Below, in pieces: positions 55,694 to 64,000 of a DNA stretch of 64,000 bases (its first letter is position 1; every line of letters starts with the position of its first letter). Where the stretch lies: positions 496,001 to 560,000 of the forward strand of contig NZ_JACVPO010000002.1 of NCBI RefSeq assembly GCF_018881835.1, read 5' to 3'. The stretch is from Polynucleobacter hallstattensis. GTDB taxonomy: Bacteria; Pseudomonadota; Gammaproteobacteria; Burkholderiales; Burkholderiaceae. The position numbers and the translations under genes are program-made. The notes beneath the pieces are model-generated. The model was not told the origin of the DNA, ran no database searches, and saw nothing but the letters and a program-made list of their open reading frames with translations.

Positions 55694-55885
55694 CTAAGAC
55701 CCCTCTTTTAATCTGGCTTGTTTCAGTATTTTTTCTATCAACCCCATACCTAAGTCTTTTCTTGGTTGCGGGATGCAGACATGGCCAGACTTTGTTTTAT
55801 GAGTAAATATGTGATGCGATCCTTTTGTTCTGCTTAATACCCATCCATCACCCTTCAAAAGCTCAATTAGCTTTTTGCTATGCAT
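55694..55885 (-). CDS. hicA: HicA-family mRNA interferase toxin
   Basis: A 63-residue toxin with a double-stranded RNA-binding-like fold that cleaves mRNA. The conserved GSHH motif (22-25, with the catalytic His) and the C-terminal GMGLIEKILKQARL are intact, so the toxin looks functional. It has a GGGAG ribosome site and a TATAAT promoter element just upstream. Its ends lie between comEC and the initiator tRNA. Confidence 0.9.
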   Translation of the reverse strand: MHSKKLIELLKGDGWVLSRTKGSHHIFTHKTKSGHVCIPQPRKDLGMGLIEKILKQARLKEGS

Positions 55886-55897
55886 CTATCTCCCTTA

Positions 55898-55919
55898 TAT
55901 TATACACACCATACACACC
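55898..55919 (-). promoter_or_regulatory. hicAB promoter with tandem repeat operator
   Basis: A perfect TATAAT (minus strand, 55899-55904) lies 13 bases before the hicA start. Overlapping and upstream are two exact 9-base direct repeats (GGTGTGTAT on the minus strand, 55902-55910 and 55911-55919). Their position over the -10/-35 spacer fits a binding site for the HicB ribbon-helix-helix domain. The -35 box is weak. Confidence 0.5.
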
Positions 55920-55928
55920 AAAGTTTCT

Positions 55929-58418
55929 CTATCGCGCCTCTCGATGCCATAGCCGCTTTCTATCCTGTCGCCAAAATCGAGGCTCAGTCTGCTTACGCTC
56001 TGATTGAGCTGGAAATTCCCAAACCTGTGCACCAGAAGTTGGTGTTTGATAAAACGGAATATTCATACTTTGGTATCGGGCGGTGACTGTAGGATGTGGA
56101 TGGCCGTATCGGTTGCGATACCCGTTTTGAGCAAATGCTTCATCAGGACTGAGCGATGTTAAGAGCTCTTGAGAAGAGGATGTTTTGCTACCGTGGTGTG
56201 GCGCCATGAATATCAAATACTTATCCTTTAAATGATTGATGGCTTTTTGGGTTAAGCGCTCAGTGATTTCAGTCTCACCCCGCTTTTCTACATCGCCCGT
56301 CAACCAAAATGAGGTGGTTTGATTCCGAACTTCCAGAACGCAACTGACTTCATTGGGCTTTCTAGGGTGCTGATCCTCAAAGACTGTCTGCTCATGCGGA
56401 TGCCAAATATAAAAGTCCACTCCATCCCATGACCATTGCTGACGAAAGCGACAGGGAATAGCGGGTATTTTCCTTGCTTCTAAATTGGCGAGCAATGGAT
56501 TGGTGCTTGGAAGAGACCCCATCATGGAGTCGAAGTTGATTTCTTTCAGCAGAGTTGCGGCGCCTCCAATGTGGTCGCTATCACTATGGCTAATTACCAT
56601 GCGATCAATGTGATTGATCCCTCTTCCCCTCAAATACGGTAGGATGATTCTTTGGCCCGCATTATCCTTTCCCTGAATAGGTCCGGTGTCGTATAGCAGT
56701 CGTTTTGTTTTAGTTTCGATTAGGACTGCCGTACCTTGACCTATATCTAGTACCGTCGCGCGGAACTCGCCTTTTCCCAAATGACTATTAGTCAGCGGCT
56801 GAATAAATAGAGTTGCGCACAACACGAGACCCATCACTCTCGACACCCAAGCCTCTTGTATAGACCCAGGACGAATCGCTATAGTGATTCCGATAGTGGA
56901 TAAGGCTATTGCCCACCAGGCTGGCTGGCTAGACCAAGCGATTGACCATTTCCAATTAGCCATCCATGCAAGCATGATTGCCAAGTAGTCCATCGTGGCA
57001 TGTGCTGGTATCAATAAGCACTTACCAATGAAATCAGGCAATAAGGCGCCAGCAATAGCTAGGGGAGTCACTATATAACTCACCACAGGAATAGCAATAG
57101 CATTTGCAAGTGGCGATACGATTGAGACTTGATAAAACCAGAATAAGGTTAAGGGTAGAAGTGCAATGGTGACAACCGCTTGAACCCGGCATGCTTCACG
57201 AAGCGCCTGAATCACTCTATCTTTCCAATAACCCTCCAACTCTCTACCGGTAGGTAAGCCCAATAAGCCATCAGAATCCTGCATGGCATACAAAATCGCA
57301 GCTACCGCTCCAAAAGAAAGCCAGAAACCCGGCGTATAGGGCGCCATCGGATCAATGACTAGAACAAAAAATAGGGCCCACCACCAGATATCAAATGAGC
57401 GAGGATTTCTGCCGGACCATAAGGCAAAGGCAACCACCCCAACCATATACATCGTTCGCTGCGCCGGAATCTGAAAGCCTGCCAACCACGCATATACGAA
57501 GGCTGTCAAAAATCCTACTGCAGCAGCGACCTTGCCAACCGGAACCCAAAGTGGAAGTGTTTTACGACGCCAGAGAAATGTTGCGAGCATGGCACCAAAT
57601 CCAGCCAACATCGTGACATGAAGACCCGATATAGAGATGAGATGTCCGATTCCAGTAGCATTAAATACACGCCAATCTTCTTGGTCGATTGCATTTTGAT
57701 CTCCCATCACTAAGGCAGCAATTACTCCGCCATAACGAGCATCTTTTGGCAGTAAGCGCTGAATCTTTTGCCTTAACTTCCAACGCTGATACTCCATGGC
57801 TAGAGCAAATTCGGTAAAGGCAATGTCCTTCTCAAGAATTAATTGTCCTGACCTAACTGATCCGCTTGCACCAAAGTCTTGATGGAAGGCCCAGCGCTCA
57901 AAATCAAAAGTGTGGGGATTGAGAGATCCATAAGGTCTTTTGATTTTGACCTTCAATTCCCAGCGCTGACCCGGAATGACTTCGGGCACATCCTGAGGAT
58001 TACGCCATGCAGGCTGCCAACTTAAATAGACCTGCGGAGGAAATGTTTCAATCCTTTCGCGCCCCAAAAATGCCTGATCTACCTCAAAAGAAAACTTTGC
58101 ACCACTGGAAGCACTCTGGGGTAAGGCATTGACCCTACCCTTCAGCATAAGGTCTTTACCCTCATGCTCTATGGATAGGATATTGCTTAAACGATCCTGT
58201 GAGTAATGGGCATTCCAAGCAAATCCCAAGGTGCAAAAACAAACTGCCAGTAATAGGACGCTTGCATAGCGATATTGGATCAATGAGCGATTGAGGTAAA
58301 AACCCAATAGAGAAACGATGATGATCGTAGTACACATCCAACGCCAATGCTCTGGCACAGTAGGTAAAAATAGAAGTAGCGATCCCCCGGCGATAAACGC
58401 CGCAATATTGATACGCAA
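55929..58418 (-). CDS. comEC: DNA internalization-related competence protein ComEC/Rec2
   Basis: An 829-residue inner-membrane channel for uptake of single-stranded DNA in natural transformation. It has an N-terminal DUF4131-type part with membrane helices and an OB-like region, a central Competence domain (ALVMGDQNAIDQEDWRVFNATGIGHLISISGLHVTMLAGFGA), and a C-terminal metallo-beta-lactamase-like domain with SHSDSDHIGG near residue 608. All parts look intact. It follows tatD by 4 bases. Confidence 0.93.
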   Translation of the reverse strand: MRINIAAFIAGGSLLLFLPTVPEHWRWMCTTIIIVSLLGFYLNRSLIQYRYASVLLLAVCFCTLGFAWNAHYSQDRLSNILSIEHEGKDLMLKGRVNALPQSASSGAKFSFEVDQAFLGRERIETFPPQVYLSWQPAWRNPQDVPEVIPGQRWELKVKIKRPYGSLNPHTFDFERWAFHQDFGASGSVRSGQLILEKDIAFTEFALAMEYQRWKLRQKIQRLLPKDARYGGVIAALVMGDQNAIDQEDWRVFNATGIGHLISISGLHVTMLAGFGAMLATFLWRRKTLPLWVPVGKVAAAVGFLTAFVYAWLAGFQIPAQRTMYMVGVVAFALWSGRNPRSFDIWWWALFFVLVIDPMAPYTPGFWLSFGAVAAILYAMQDSDGLLGLPTGRELEGYWKDRVIQALREACRVQAVVTIALLPLTLFWFYQVSIVSPLANAIAIPVVSYIVTPLAIAGALLPDFIGKCLLIPAHATMDYLAIMLAWMANWKWSIAWSSQPAWWAIALSTIGITIAIRPGSIQEAWVSRVMGLVLCATLFIQPLTNSHLGKGEFRATVLDIGQGTAVLIETKTKRLLYDTGPIQGKDNAGQRIILPYLRGRGINHIDRMVISHSDSDHIGGAATLLKEINFDSMMGSLPSTNPLLANLEARKIPAIPCRFRQQWSWDGVDFYIWHPHEQTVFEDQHPRKPNEVSCVLEVRNQTTSFWLTGDVEKRGETEITERLTQKAINHLKDKYLIFMAPHHGSKTSSSQELLTSLSPDEAFAQNGYRNRYGHPHPTVTARYQSMNIPFYQTPTSGAQVWEFPAQSERKQTEPRFWRQDRKRLWHREAR

Positions 58419-58422
58419 GTTC

Positions 58423-59283
58423 TTAAGAGGTAGGGAGTAGGTCTGGGTTGTCAGTCATTAAGGATGACCAACGGGGTAATGCTTGCATGGCGTTTTGCCA
58501 AACTGCTTTTGAAAATACTTCTTCACTGATTCCACGAATGTCTGACAATTGGCTAGCGATTCTGGGAAGCAAAGCAGGTTCATTGAACTTGCCGCCCTCC
58601 TCTTTTAACCAGGCTGGCGGAATGTCAGGAGAATCAGTTTCAGTAACAATGCTTTCTAAAGGCAGCTCTTTTAAGAGACGGCGAATCTGTAACGCTCGAT
58701 CGTAGGTTGCCGCTCCACCAAAGCCCAACTTAAATCCCAATTCAATAAATTGCTCGGCCTGCTGATGACTACCATTAAAGGCATGCGCAATACCGCTAGG
58801 AACTGTTCTCTTACGGAGCGCTTTCAGAATGGCATCCTGTGAACGGCGCACATGCAAAATCACTGGCAATTGAAATTGCTGTGCCAAATCCAATTGTTTA
58901 TGAAAGAAAAATTCTTGACGCTGAGGATCGAGTCCCTCAACAAAATAATCCAAGCCAATCTCACCAATACCTACAAATTGAGGATCATCTAATGATTGCT
59001 CAATTTGCTCTTTAAGAACATCGATATCGCTATCTAGCGCTCGATTAATGTAAAGCGGATGAATGCCTAGCGTATAGACTAATCCCGAGATTTTATTGCC
59101 GTACTGGCTTGCTAAATGTTTAGCTGGCACCCAATCAGAGGCCTGAACCGTAGGTAGCAAAATAGCTTTAACACCTTTATCGGCCGCACTTGAAATAATC
59201 TCTGGAAGAGTATCTTTGAACTCCGGAGCATCTACATGGCAATGGGTATCCACCCATGCAAGGTCTGTATTCACTTCGCTCAT
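58423..59283 (-). CDS. TatD-family metal-dependent hydrolase (DNase)
   Basis: A 286-residue TIM-barrel hydrolase of the TatD/YcfH group. Metal ligands His14 and His16 lie in [12 protein letters not shown], with further motifs [31 protein letters not shown] and [11 protein letters not shown]. Members of the family act as 3'-5' exonucleases or D-aminoacyl hydrolases; the substrate here is not decided. The start overlaps lolD by 4 bases. Confidence 0.92.
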   Translation of the reverse strand: MSEVNTDLAWVDTHCHVDAPEFKDTLPEIISSAADKGVKAILLPTVQASDWVPAKHLASQYGNKISGLVYTLGIHPLYINRALDSDIDVLKEQIEQSLDDPQFVGIGEIGLDYFVEGLDPQRQEFFFHKQLDLAQQFQLPVILHVRRSQDAILKALRKRTVPSGIAHAFNGSHQQAEQFIELGFKLGFGGAATYDRALQIRRLLKELPLESIVTETDSPDIPPAWLKEEGGKFNEPALLPRIASQLSDIRGISEEVFSKAVWQNAMQALPRWSSLMTDNPDLLPTS

Positions 59284-59975
59284 TGTGCGAAGGTCTTTAA
59301 TACTCCGCGCTCTAAATGCAAAATCCGGTCACAACGTTTCGCGCGAATAGGATCATGGGTCACAATCACAAAAGCAGTGCCCTGCTCACGAGCAATATCT
59401 AACATTAAGTCAAATACACCGTCGGCTGTTTCAGTATCGAGATTACCCGTCGGCTCATCCGCTAGAACACAAGAAGGGCTGCCAACTAGCGCACGGGCAA
59501 CTGCAACACGTTGACGCTCACCACCAGACAGTTCGCCTGGTGTGTGCTGAACACGCTTTGCTAGACCAACCGCATTCAACATCACACTCGCTCGTTCCAT
59601 GGACTCTTCATTACTCAAGCCACGAATACGTAAAGGCAAGGCGACATTTTCAACCGCACTGAATTCATCCAAAAGATGGTGGAATTGATAAATAAAACCC
59701 AGATTGTGATTGCGTAGTTGATCTAATTTACTTACCGACAATTTGTGGAGATTCTGCCCAGCAAGCATGACAGTACCTGCACTAGGGCTGTCTAAGCCAC
59801 CCAATAGATGCAGTAAGGTACTTTTACCCGAACCAGAAGATCCTACGATGGCAACCTTCTCAGAAGCGCTTACCTGTAAATCAATTTCCTTCAGGACATC
59901 AACTGCAGTAGGTCCTTTGCCATAGGTCTTTGCTAAACCCGATGCACTCAGAATAATTTGATTGGAATTACTCAT
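59280..59975 (-). CDS. lolD: Lipoprotein-releasing system ATP-binding protein
   Basis: A 231-residue ABC ATPase powering release of outer-membrane lipoproteins from the inner membrane. Walker A GSSGSGKS is at 45-52, the signature LSGGERQR at 148-155 and Walker B Asp172-Glu173 ([10 protein letters not shown]). The start is ATG at 59975, overlapping the permease gene end by 8 bases; the longer frame upstream is within that gene. Confidence 0.95.
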   Translation of the reverse strand: MSNSNQIILSASGLAKTYGKGPTAVDVLKEIDLQVSASEKVAIVGSSGSGKSTLLHLLGGLDSPSAGTVMLAGQNLHKLSVSKLDQLRNHNLGFIYQFHHLLDEFSAVENVALPLRIRGLSNEESMERASVMLNAVGLAKRVQHTPGELSGGERQRVAVARALVGSPSCVLADEPTGNLDTETADGVFDLMLDIAREQGTAFVIVTHDPIRAKRCDRILHLERGVLKTFAQ

Positions 59976-61230
59976 AGCGCAATGCCTCCGCAGGCTGAAC
60001 CTGGGCGGCTCGTCGACTAGGGTACAGCGTAGCCAATACAGAAAGGCCAAAAGCCATTAGGCCAACAGTGAGGACATCAGACAAACGAACGTCCGATGGC
60101 AACTCACTAATAAAGTAGACATCGCGTGGCAAGAAACGCACGCGGAAGATGGCTTCAATTGCAGGAACAATCACATCGATGTTTAACGCTATTAGGAGAC
60201 CCAAGCCGACACCAGCTAAAGAGCCTAGCAGGCCAATTGCCAAACCTTGCACCAAGAAGATTCGCTGAATGAGTCCAGGACTTGCGCCCATCGTTCTTAA
60301 GATCGCAATATCAGCTTGCTTCTCATTTACCGTCATCACTAAGGTAGATACCAAATTAAAAGCAGCTACTGCAATAATCAAGGTCAAAATGATGAACATC
60401 ATCTTGCGTTCAGTTTGAACAGCAGCAAACCAATTTCGATTGGAGCGCGACCAGTCACTCACCCACAACGCCTGTGGCACAACTTGAGCTAATTCAGAAG
60501 CTATCTCTGGTGCACGCTGCATATCATCGACCTTCACGCGCAAGCCAGATGGGTCTTGCAAGCGCAGTAAAGCGGCAGCATCCCTCCAATGCATGATGGC
60601 TAAAGAGCTGTCGTATTCATAATGACCACTATCCACGATGCCGACGACTTGTAGCGTCCGCATTCTGGGCATGGCACCTGCTGGAGTGAGATCACTCTCT
60701 GGCACTATTAAATTCACGCGATCGCCAAGGCGAGCACCAACCATATTGGCAAGCTGTGCGCCTAAGGCAACCCCAAAGGTGCCTGGTTTTAAATCATCGA
60801 TGCTGCCGGTAACAAACTGCTTGGGCAAATCAGAGACCTTACCTTCTTCACTTGGCAGCACTCCCCGAATAGATACGCCACGCATCACATTCTCGCGACT
60901 GAGCAAACCTTGCGAGCTGACCATCGGAGCGACACCCACAACGTGGGGCTGGGCAGCCACCTTGAGTGCAATCGGCTCCCAATTAGCCAAACCATCTGGG
61001 GCGGTAATTTCAACATGGGAAAGGACGGACAACATACGGTCGCGCACTTCCTTCTGAAAGCCATTCATGACTGAGAGCACCACAATCAGGGCGGCAACGC
61101 CCAAAGCGATGCCTGCAGTGGAGATTCCAGAAATAAAAGACAGAAAGCCATCACGCTTACCTACCGTCTTGCGACGCTTGGATCGGGTATAGCGCAGGCC
61201 AATTTCTAGCTCAATAGGAAGTCTCAACAT
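59968..61230 (-). CDS. lolC: Lipoprotein-releasing system permease
   Basis: A 420-residue inner-membrane permease of the LolC/LolE family. One membrane helix near the N-terminus ([37 protein letters not shown]), a large periplasmic domain and three C-terminal helices form the FtsX/MacB topology. Only one permease gene is present, so it probably forms a homodimer (the LolF arrangement) with LolD. Confidence 0.92.
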   Translation of the reverse strand: MLRLPIELEIGLRYTRSKRRKTVGKRDGFLSFISGISTAGIALGVAALIVVLSVMNGFQKEVRDRMLSVLSHVEITAPDGLANWEPIALKVAAQPHVVGVAPMVSSQGLLSRENVMRGVSIRGVLPSEEGKVSDLPKQFVTGSIDDLKPGTFGVALGAQLANMVGARLGDRVNLIVPESDLTPAGAMPRMRTLQVVGIVDSGHYEYDSSLAIMHWRDAAALLRLQDPSGLRVKVDDMQRAPEIASELAQVVPQALWVSDWSRSNRNWFAAVQTERKMMFIILTLIIAVAAFNLVSTLVMTVNEKQADIAILRTMGASPGLIQRIFLVQGLAIGLLGSLAGVGLGLLIALNIDVIVPAIEAIFRVRFLPRDVYFISELPSDVRLSDVLTVGLMAFGLSVLATLYPSRRAAQVQPAEALRYE

Positions 61231-61276
61231 GCTTACAGTTTAGTGAATTAAACGAGCAAACCAATGGATTCTGTAA

Positions 61277-62257
61277 ATGCCACCTAAAATCAGGGGAATG
61301 ACTGCTCATTTAACCTCCCAAACAAGTACTTCGCAACGCTTTACCCTGATGGTATCGGGGGAGGATGCTATTAGCGCTGGATTAGAGCGTGATACCCCGC
61401 CCAGCGGACTTCCGCAAGAGCGCTTTCTACTGGGTGATCAACTGCCAATTGCCCCAGTATTGCTATTGGGTCAAAGCGATCTAGCAGTGAATCCAAATGA
61501 AGTGATTGCCTGTCTTCAACCAGTCCACCTTCATGCCACCCGGGATCATTTAATCCTGATGGCTCAAAGTCAGATTGATTTGACAGAAAATGAATCTGCT
61601 AGCTTGCTACAAGTTGCCCTCCCCTTCATCGAGGAAGATTTTAGAAACAAGGTGTTATTCCAAGGTCAGCGTGATTGGTTTATTTCAGCCGGTCCATTTG
61701 CTAGTCTTGCAACGCACTCTATTGATCAAGCGCATGGTCGCAATATTGATTGGTGGATGCCGCGCGATACAAACGTAACTGGAGTTGCTAAGCTCTGGCG
61801 CAAACTCCAAAATGAAATTCAGATGCTCTGGCATATTGATTCTGTCAATCAGGAGCGTGAACAACGTGGATACCCCAGTATCAACTCCTTATGGATTAGC
61901 GGTATCGGTAAACTGGCTAATATTCAGACTCCTCCATTGCTGGAGAATGTAGACCAGATTTATGGAGATCACCCCCTCTTAGCTGGGCTAGCTAAATATC
62001 TTTCAATCCCTCAACAGCGTGAAATTGATTTCTCAAATCTGCAAAATACCTTTGCATGGATTGATCGCCCCGAGAGCATTTGGGGTAACTTGAGAAAAGC
62101 GCTTTTAAGTAAAGAGTTAGATGAAATCGAAGTGATCGATTTTCCCAAAGGTCAAACTCGCCACCGAATCTTCACAGCCAAAGACTTAAATAAAAAATCA
62201 TGGGCTTTCTGGAAAAAATCAGAACCCTTAACCTGGCAAGAAATCATTTCAGTATGA
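61277..62257 (+). CDS. RpfE-like protein (phosphoglycerate mutase-related)
   Basis: A protein of up to 326 residues matching, from memory, a beta/gamma-proteobacterial family related to cofactor-independent phosphoglycerate mutase and labelled RpfE in Xanthomonas. Visible segments are PVHLHATRDHLIL, GRNIDWWMPRD and SLWISGIGKLANI. I see no full set of mutase metal ligands, so activity is doubtful. It overlaps recJ by 4 bases; rpfE and recJ are neighbours in Xanthomonas too. The start is uncertain: ATG at 61277 or 61298. Confidence 0.75.
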   Translation: MPPKIRGMTAHLTSQTSTSQRFTLMVSGEDAISAGLERDTPPSGLPQERFLLGDQLPIAPVLLLGQSDLAVNPNEVIACLQPVHLHATRDHLILMAQSQIDLTENESASLLQVALPFIEEDFRNKVLFQGQRDWFISAGPFASLATHSIDQAHGRNIDWWMPRDTNVTGVAKLWRKLQNEIQMLWHIDSVNQEREQRGYPSINSLWISGIGKLANIQTPPLLENVDQIYGDHPLLAGLAKYLSIPQQREIDFSNLQNTFAWIDRPESIWGNLRKALLSKELDEIEVIDFPKGQTRHRIFTAKDLNKKSWAFWKKSEPLTWQEIISV

Positions 62258-63999
62258 GTCTTTTTTCTCAGCGCCCCTTCTCTGATCGCACGGCTAGCTG
62301 GCTACAGCAAAGTGGTCTGCACCCATTATTAGCGAGGCTGTATGCAGCTCGTGGTATTGATAAACCAGAGGAACTTTCTTTAGATCTGAAGCAACTACTC
62401 TCACCAGTAGAGCTAAAAAACTGCATCAGTACTGCCGCCTTACTGGCCGATATTTTGGAGCGTAAAGAATCCATGCTGGTAGTAGCAGACTATGACTGTG
62501 ATGGCGCCACAGCATGTGCTGTTGCTCTGCGTGGATTGAAGATGTTGGGTGGGCCAGATACGCCCATTCAGTTTTTGGTGCCCAATCGTTTTACGATGGG
62601 CTACGGACTAACTCCAGAGGTGGTTGATCTTGCCGCTCAACAAAACCCCAAACCCAAATATCTCATTACAGTCGATAACGGCATCGCCAGTGAAGCTGGG
62701 GTAGACCGAGCTCGCGAGCTAGGAATGGAAGTCATTGTTACTGACCACCATCTGCCGGGAGATCGACTACCCAAAGCCACTGCAATAGTTAATCCCAATC
62801 AACCAGGTTGCAGCTTCCCCAGCAAAGCACTTGCTGGTGTGGGTGTGATGTTCTATTTATTAGTTGCCCTACGAGCAGAACTTCGCAAGCGTGGAAAATT
62901 TACTGCTGAGACTCAACCTAAGATTGAGAGTCTATTGGATCTCGTGGCCTTAGGTACCGTAGCGGATGTGGCACAGCTTGATCGCAATAATCGTATCTTG
63001 GTTTCTAATGGTCTCAAACGCATTCGAACAGGCGTATCGCAAGCTGGTATTCAGGCGCTATTCCAGGCGGCTGTTCGCGATCCTCGCAAGGCCAATACTT
63101 TTGACTTGGGTTTTGCTATAGGGCCTCGCTTAAACGCAGCAGGACGTCTAGCGGACATGACTTTAGGCATTCGCTTATTGATTTGCGATCAGCCCGAAGA
63201 AGCCATTGAGTTAGCTTACGAACTTGATCGCATTAATCGCGAGCGGCGTGTGATTGAAGGCGGTATGCAAGAAGCTGCTCTCGCCCATCTCGCTGAAGAT
63301 CAACTAGCAGGCACTATGGCAGAGCGTTCCAGTATCTGCCTCTGGAATGCAGAGTGGCATCAGGGAGTAGTTGGCATCGTTGCCTCGCGCCTGAAAGAAC
63401 GATTTAATCGTCCCGCAATTGTCTTTGCTCCAGCTGATGGCGCTGGCGGTGAGGAGTTGCGCGGCTCTGGTAGATCATTAACAGGCTTTCATCTACGTGA
63501 TGCCTTGGATATTGTTTCTAAGCGTGAGCCTGGATTAATTCTGAAGTTTGGTGGTCATGCCATGGCGGCAGGCCTCAGCATTAGAAAAGCCGATTTTGAA
63601 AAGTTTGACGCCGTGTTTCAGCAGGTTGCTAATGGCTTACTTAATGATGAATTGCTAGAGCGTCGCCATATTCATGATGGGCCACTAGATTTATCTGAAT
63701 TCACACCCGAAACCGGCGATCTCCTAGCCGAAGAAATCTGGGGTCAAGGCTTTCCTCAACCCATTTTTTATGGTGAATTTGAGATTGGACAGCAAAGCCT
63801 CATGAAAGAAAAACACCTGCGCCTGCAGCTTCGTCCAATTGGAATCGGTCCATTGGCTAGCAAGCCATTTACTGGAGTCTGGTTTAACCATACCCAATCC
63901 TTACCAGCCAAGGCCAAGCTGGCCTATAGCCTAGTCACCGACCATTTTCAAGGGCAGGCACGCGTACAACTCATGATTGAGGCCCACGACGAGGCTTAG
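62254..63999 (+). CDS. recJ: Single-stranded-DNA-specific exonuclease RecJ
   Basis: A 581-residue DHH-family 5'-3' exonuclease for recombination and mismatch repair. Catalytic motifs can be placed: Asp79-x-Asp81-x-Asp83 (DYDCDG), Asp141 (VDNGIA) and Asp164-His165-His166 (VTDHHLPG). The DHHA1 part has SGRSLTGFHLRDAL and GGHAMAAGLSI, and an OB domain ends the protein. ATG at 62254 sits in the rpfE-like stop (ATGA); the gene is complete, ending at 63999. Confidence 0.95.
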   Translation: MSLFSQRPFSDRTASWLQQSGLHPLLARLYAARGIDKPEELSLDLKQLLSPVELKNCISTAALLADILERKESMLVVADYDCDGATACAVALRGLKMLGGPDTPIQFLVPNRFTMGYGLTPEVVDLAAQQNPKPKYLITVDNGIASEAGVDRARELGMEVIVTDHHLPGDRLPKATAIVNPNQPGCSFPSKALAGVGVMFYLLVALRAELRKRGKFTAETQPKIESLLDLVALGTVADVAQLDRNNRILVSNGLKRIRTGVSQAGIQALFQAAVRDPRKANTFDLGFAIGPRLNAAGRLADMTLGIRLLICDQPEEAIELAYELDRINRERRVIEGGMQEAALAHLAEDQLAGTMAERSSICLWNAEWHQGVVGIVASRLKERFNRPAIVFAPADGAGGEELRGSGRSLTGFHLRDALDIVSKREPGLILKFGGHAMAAGLSIRKADFEKFDAVFQQVANGLLNDELLERRHIHDGPLDLSEFTPETGDLLAEEIWGQGFPQPIFYGEFEIGQQSLMKEKHLRLQLRPIGIGPLASKPFTGVWFNHTQSLPAKAKLAYSLVTDHFQGQARVQLMIEAHDEA

Positions 64000-64000
64000 A

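Noticed and set aside
55301..55885. hicAB as part of a larger defence island
   Set aside because: The genes on both sides (initiator tRNA, kup, comEC) are core genes, and no restriction, CRISPR or phage-defence gene was recognised.
60638..61057. 139-residue plus-strand frame
   Set aside because: Antisense shadow of the lolC permease gene.

Overview
The window looks like a chromosomal segment of a small-genome, moderately low-GC member of the Burkholderiales (Betaproteobacteria), most probably Polynucleobacter or a close relative. This is inferred from the protein sequences, the roughly mid-40s GC content by eye, and gene neighbourhoods such as smc-zipA-ligA, kup-radA, rpfE-recJ and the rpsB-to-lpxB cluster. 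I ran no database search. Gene density is very high, most genes are on the minus strand, and no stretch longer than 300 bases lacks a gene.

Layout. 1-5.4 kb: the start of a truncated membrane protein, a stand-alone BLUF photoreceptor, a periplasmic SOUL protein, LD-carboxypeptidase, TadA, the queuosine-precursor pair QueD/QueE, and two overlapping paralogous lipoproteins of unknown function. 5.4-10 kb: a two-gene operon (DUF455 ferritin-like protein plus a B12-binding radical SAM protein) and a membrane-anchored glutamate-synthase-like flavoprotein. 10.3-13.6 kb: a PhnDCEE-type ABC importer without C-P lyase genes. 13.7-18.8 kb: azlCD, guaA, guaB, rnfH and ratA. A second, diverged copy of the 3' end of guaA lies beyond azlCD and looks like the fossil of an integration event. 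18.8-22.7 kb: smpB, ppsA and its regulator ppsR.

22.7-37.7 kb is a long minus-strand envelope and translation cluster: rpsB-tsf-pyrH-frr-uppS-cdsA-dxr-rseP-bamA-skp-lpxD-fabZ-lpxA-lpxB-rnhB-trmH. It joins ribosome components, isoprenoid and phospholipid precursors, outer-membrane protein assembly and lipid A synthesis. Several junctions overlap by 1-4 bases (TAATG or ATGA), which suggests translational coupling.

37.9-52.5 kb: map and glnD face ligA-zipA-smc, then dapD-dapE-prmB face radA. 52.5-55.9 kb: an uncharacterised secreted coiled-coil protein coupled to the potassium transporter kup, an initiator tRNA-Met with its own promoter and terminator, and a hicAB toxin-antitoxin pair. 55.9-64 kb: lolC-lolD-tatD-comEC on the minus strand, and an rpfE-like gene coupled to recJ on the plus strand.

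Most of the window is conserved core genome. The accessory or poorly understood parts are the guaA/azlCD islet, hicAB beside the initiator tRNA, the radical SAM/DUF455 operon, the paired lipoproteins, the BLUF gene and the Phn-like importer. I found no CRISPR array, insertion sequence, rRNA or recognisable phage gene.
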